NCBI GenBank assembly: GCA_964613305.1
Contig: CAZTII010000060.1
Location: 1-10,440, forward strand
From: CAZTII01 sp964613305
GTDB taxonomy: Bacteria > Bacillota_I > Bacilli_A > Erysipelotrichales > Erysipelotrichaceae
Reading direction: 5' to 3'
DNA length: 10,440 nucleotides
Positions 8,218 through 10,440 of this stretch are shown in pieces. Made by a program: the position numbers and the translations under genes. Below the pieces are notes generated by a model that was not told the origin of the DNA, ran no database searches, and worked only from the letters and a program-made list of their open reading frames with translations. The first letter of the stretch is position 1. Every line of letters starts with the position of its first letter.

Positions 8218-8335
8218 TTTGTCACCTCCCTACACTACTATTTAGACATACATTAGCTAAAGTTTAATAACTTCGATTATATTCTAATTTAATAATGAAA
8301 TACCAACACATCAAATACAATAAATAAAGAGCTAT
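8218..8335 (-). promoter_or_regulatory. Candidate cas operon promoter and 5' leader
   Basis: This 118-bp gap lies between the WYL regulator and cas3, both on the minus strand. A perfect TATAAT (8281-8276) has TTGGTA upstream (8306-8301), with a long 19-bp spacing. The transcript leader would be about 50 nt and ends with the strong ribosome site GGAGGTGA (8229-8222). An ATGTCTA element (8249-8243) lies in this leader and resembles the half-sites over the WYL gene's own promoter. I see no convincing intrinsic terminator after the WYL stop, so some transcription may continue from that gene into cas3. Confidence 0.5.
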
Positions 8336-9328
8336 TTAAAATTTAACGCTTTTCTTATGATATACATCTTGAATTTCATCTAAATGGCATAAATATTCTT
8401 TTACAACAAGTTCAGGACCAATTATTTTTACTTTTCGTCCAAGTTGAGCAATCCAACCAAAAAAAGTTGGACTAACAACTATTTTTACAAAAACAAAGAA
8501 ACTATCATTATCATGCTCTAAAATTTGGACATCATTGCCAAACTTATCAAAAACCACCTGTATTAAATCATTATTAAATTGCAACTGCACCATTTCTTCC
8601 TCACCACTAAACATTGAAAATATCTTTTTCGTATATTCAGCAATATCAAAGCGACTATTTAAAGCGTCACGGTCTTCATCGATCATTTCTATCAAATCCA
8701 TTTTATCCACCCGATAATTCGCAAAACCTTCATATTTATTAGAATAAGTAATAAGATAATAATTTTCATCACCCCAAGACAATTCATAAGGACTAACTGT
8801 ATACAAATCACCTTCTTTTCTGTATATTTTTTCTTTTTTTATATTAAAGTCAAAATATTTGAAAACGACCTTCTTATTTTTTATGATAGCTTGATGTAGT
8901 GTATCAACATTATAATATATACATTCATTCTTAATTTTATTTCTGTTACCTATATACATCTCATTATTTAACAATTTCGCTTGATTTTTACTTGTTAGCT
9001 TAGAAAGCTTTTTAATTAATTTGCAGCTTTTATCATACGTAATAAATTTAGACGATTTTACTGCATCCACCAACAATTTCAATTCTGCAATTTCAAATAA
9101 TCTATCCGCTATATAGTATTTACTCTTTTTACTATCATTTGTTTCGATATTAACACCAAACTCTTCAAGTAGCCGTAAATCAGAATAAATTGATTTTCTT
9201 TCCGATTTAACTCCGTATAACTCTAATTCCTCAATCATTTCTTTCACAGTAAAAGGATTATCTTGGTCTGTTGATTCATAAAGAATTTGATATAAATACA
9301 GAAGTTTCATTTTGTTATTTTTCTTCAT
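8336..9328 (-). CDS. HTH-WYL domain transcriptional regulator
   Basis: This is a 330-residue DNA-binding regulator of the WYL family. Residues 1-65 form a winged helix-turn-helix of the DeoR/HTH_11 kind, with KMKLLYLYQILYES as first helix and SERKSIYSDLRLLEEFGVNI (42-61) as recognition helix and wing. Residues about 140-215 form the WYL sensor domain, with VSPYELSWGDENYYLITY (178-195) and FANYRVDKMDLI. Residues about 245-320 fit the WYL C-terminal extension. WYL domains are thought to sense nucleic acids or nucleotides, and such proteins recur beside CRISPR loci as repressors or activators. A GGTGG precedes the ATG. Its position upstream of cas3 on the same strand suggests it controls the cas operon, but that is inference. 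The ligand is unknown. Confidence 0.9.
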   Translation of the reverse strand: MKKNNKMKLLYLYQILYESTDQDNPFTVKEMIEELELYGVKSERKSIYSDLRLLEEFGVNIETNDSKKSKYYIADRLFEIAELKLLVDAVKSSKFITYDKSCKLIKKLSKLTSKNQAKLLNNEMYIGNRNKIKNECIYYNVDTLHQAIIKNKKVVFKYFDFNIKKEKIYRKEGDLYTVSPYELSWGDENYYLITYSNKYEGFANYRVDKMDLIEMIDEDRDALNSRFDIAEYTKKIFSMFSGEEEMVQLQFNNDLIQVVFDKFGNDVQILEHDNDSFFVFVKIVVSPTFFGWIAQLGRKVKIIGPELVVKEYLCHLDEIQDVYHKKSVKF

Positions 9329-9364
9329 TATACCACCGCTTTCAAGATTAAATTTTCTACCTCC

Positions 9365-9410
9365 ATTATATCATATTAAAAATAGACATCTGTCCTATTT
9401 ATTGGACAAG
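9365..9410 (-). promoter_or_regulatory. WYL gene promoter with clustered inverted half-sites (candidate operator)
   Basis: On the minus strand an extended -10 box, TGATATAAT (9373-9365), lies about 37 bp before the WYL start codon. There is no good -35 box. The -35 area instead holds three related half-sites on the plus strand: AGACA (9384-9388), TGTCC (9391-9395) and GGACA (9404-9408), in alternating orientation. This layout suggests an operator overlapping the promoter, possibly for autoregulation. The promoter call is fair and the operator call is inference from symmetry. Confidence 0.5.
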
Positions 9411-9599
9411 TCTTCTAAAAAGATTTAATTAGATTTTAAGTTCAACATTCCTCAATTTCATATTATTTTGATAACTGCTATAAACATAGATTATCCAACA
9501 AATCTAAAGAAACCACTTCAATGAAACATAAACGTTCATCACTGGTTATAGACTCAATTCCTGTTACGGAACATAAACACTTCTATCAACAAAAAATAA
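9411..9599. other. Intergenic region between two divergent promoters, no gene recognised
   Basis: This AT-rich stretch separates the minus-strand WYL promoter from the plus-strand mntP promoter. I see no RNA gene or terminator. One open plus-strand frame (9440-9664) is stop-free for about 70 codons, but it has no ribosome site and runs into the riboswitch, so I do not call it a gene. Confidence 0.5.
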
Positions 9600-9628
9600 T
9601 TGAATCATACAAATATCTTTGGTATAAT
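9600..9628 (+). promoter_or_regulatory. Promoter of the riboswitch-mntP transcript
   Basis: TTGAAT (9600-9605) and a perfect TATAAT (9623-9628) are separated by an ideal 17 bp. Transcription would start near 9635, exactly at the 5' edge of the riboswitch aptamer. This agreement makes it the most convincing promoter in the window. Confidence 0.85.
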
Positions 9629-9635
9629 CACTACC

Positions 9636-9718
9636 ATAAGGGAGTAGTCAACACACAAGTGTGATGATGTCAACATACTGGATAACATCCTGGCATCATC
9701 TTAAAAGACGAGACTTAT
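9636..9718 (+). ncRNA. yybP-ykoY family Mn2+ riboswitch aptamer
   Basis: The aptamer closes with P1, ATAAG (9636-9640) paired to CTTAT (9714-9718). Next to it is GGAGTAG (9641-9647), the conserved L1 sequence of this family. A short hairpin (ACAC/GTGT, 9653-9662) follows. The second arm has GATGATG (9663-9669) paired with CATCATC (9694-9700), the conserved GTCAACATAC element (9669-9678) and a small GGAT/ATCC hairpin (9680-9690). Family members bind Mn2+ between the two docked loops, and this one precedes a Mn2+ exporter gene. The 3' strand of P1 is also part of the terminator stem, so metal binding should stabilise P1, block the terminator and switch mntP on. Confidence 0.9.
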
Positions 9719-9751
9719 CTGTAAATACAGATAGGTTTCGTCTTTCTTTTT
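9704..9751 (+). terminator. Riboswitch-controlled intrinsic terminator
   Basis: A 19-bp stem (9704-9722 with 9727-9745, two G-U pairs) with loop AAAT is followed by CTTTTT. The left arm includes CTTAT (9714-9718), the 3' strand of aptamer P1, so the two structures exclude each other. It should end transcription before mntP when Mn2+ is low. Confidence 0.9.
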
Positions 9752-9771
9752 GTTGATACATAGGTCAAATT

Positions 9772-10329
9772 ATGACTATTATTGAATTACTTATTATTGC
9801 ATTAGGAGTATCGATGGACGCATTTGCCGTAGCATTAGGTAAGGGATTATCCGTATCAAACATCCAAACAAAACATATTGTAATTGTCGGTATATATTTT
9901 GGGTTATTTCAAGCAATAATGCCTATTATCGGTTATTTTCTAGCATTCAATTTCCAACAATATATCGTAGCTTTTGATCACTGGATTGCTTTTGTACTAC
10001 TATTATTTATAGGATTTAAAATGATAAAAGAAGCTTATTCTACAGATGAAAAAATTGATTATGACTTTTCAATGAAAACAATGGTTACTCTATCCATCGC
10101 AACAAGCATCGATGCCCTAGCAGTAGGGGTATCTTTCGCTTTTTTAAACATAAACATCATTCAATCTTCAACCATCATCGGTATTACAACGATGATTTTA
10201 TCAATGATTGCCACAAAAATTAGGTCTATTGCCAACAGTAAACTTAAATTTTACGCTGAAATTTTAGGCGGAATATTAATTATTATGATGGGTATTAAAA
10301 TATTATTAGATCATTTAGGATATCTTTAA
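9772..10329 (+). CDS. mntP: MntP, manganese efflux pump
   Basis: MntP exports excess Mn2+ across the cytoplasmic membrane. The 185-residue length is normal for the family. It shows the two-repeat layout of six hydrophobic segments (roughly 5-25, 36-56, 68-86, 104-126, 133-150, 163-180). The paired signature motifs are GVSMDAFAVALGKG with Asp16 in the first half and TSIDALAVGVSFA with Asp114 in the second. The charged loop at about 88-100 separates the halves. The stretch ATKIRSIANSKLKF (147-160) departs from the Gly-rich G-x-x-x-G pattern usual before the last segment, yet the frame is intact. AGGT six bases before the ATG is a weak ribosome site. Control is through the upstream Mn2+ riboswitch. 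It points away from the cas genes and is functionally separate. Confidence 0.95.
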   Translation: MTIIELLIIALGVSMDAFAVALGKGLSVSNIQTKHIVIVGIYFGLFQAIMPIIGYFLAFNFQQYIVAFDHWIAFVLLLFIGFKMIKEAYSTDEKIDYDFSMKTMVTLSIATSIDALAVGVSFAFLNINIIQSSTIIGITTMILSMIATKIRSIANSKLKFYAEILGGILIIMMGIKILLDHLGYL

Positions 10330-10440
10330 AAAACATTTTTGTCTCTTCATAACTTTCGATTGCTTTACCCTTTATAAATGTCAACATAAGAATGTACAAT
10401 TCTTTAATTTCTATCCTCTGAATAATAATTCTTTAAACGG
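10330..10440. other. Sequence downstream of mntP, no feature supported
   Basis: This is 111 bases of AT-rich DNA to the window edge. There is no clear terminator hairpin after mntP. The only open minus-strand frame is about 45 codons between stops and lacks a ribosome site. Confidence 0.4.

Noticed and set aside
9440..9664. Stop-free plus-strand frame of about 70 codons, with an SSLVIDSIPV stretch faintly like the catalytic region of IS982-type transposases
   Set aside because: The likeness is a few residues only, there is no start with a ribosome site, and the frame runs through the mntP promoter and riboswitch. Chance is the simpler explanation. A protein search of this frame would decide.
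10295..10434. Minus-strand open frame containing MLTFIKGKAIESYEETK, convergent with and overlapping mntP
   Set aside because: It is only 45 codons between stops, has no ribosome site and matches no family I recognise. It might be a frameshifted gene tail from beyond the window edge, but that cannot be judged here.

Overview
This is strongly AT-rich DNA (roughly 30% G+C by eye) with strong Shine-Dalgarno sites, short gene spacing and a Mn2+ riboswitch in front of a manganese exporter. Together these point to a low-G+C Gram-positive bacterium (Bacillota, probably Bacilli). I cannot name the genus from the sequence.

Most of the window (1-8217, minus strand) is a complete type I-C CRISPR-Cas locus. 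In transcription order it runs cas3, cas5c, cas8c, cas7c, cas4, cas1, cas2, then an AT-rich leader, then the leader-proximal end of a CRISPR array that leaves the window at base 1. Only one repeat and part of one spacer are visible. The genes are packed as one operon, with short gaps or overlaps throughout. Interference is provided by Cas5c (pre-crRNA cutting and crRNA handle binding), Cas7c (backbone), Cas8c (PAM recognition), Cas3 (nuclease-helicase) and very probably Cas11c, a small subunit made from an internal start inside cas8c. Adaptation is provided by Cas4, Cas1 and Cas2.

cas3 is interrupted by 10 N bases. The frames on either side do not join across exactly 10 bases, but both sides are clearly Cas3, so this is most likely an assembly gap and not a true break. 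cas4 has no ATG, and its family-typical N-terminus is recovered only if translation starts at an ATT codon.

Upstream of cas3 on the same strand (8336-9328) lies a HTH-WYL transcriptional regulator. Its own promoter is covered by a cluster of GGACA-type half-sites, and one similar half-site lies in the cas3 5' leader, so it is a candidate regulator of itself and of the cas operon.

On the plus strand (9600-10329) is a separate transcription unit: a promoter, a yybP-ykoY family (Mn2+) riboswitch with an overlapping intrinsic terminator, and the manganese exporter gene mntP. It appears unrelated to the CRISPR locus and marks its chromosomal border. I recognise no novel defence gene here. The less routine points are the internal Cas11c start, the cas4 start, the leader-repeat junction palindrome and the candidate WYL operator.
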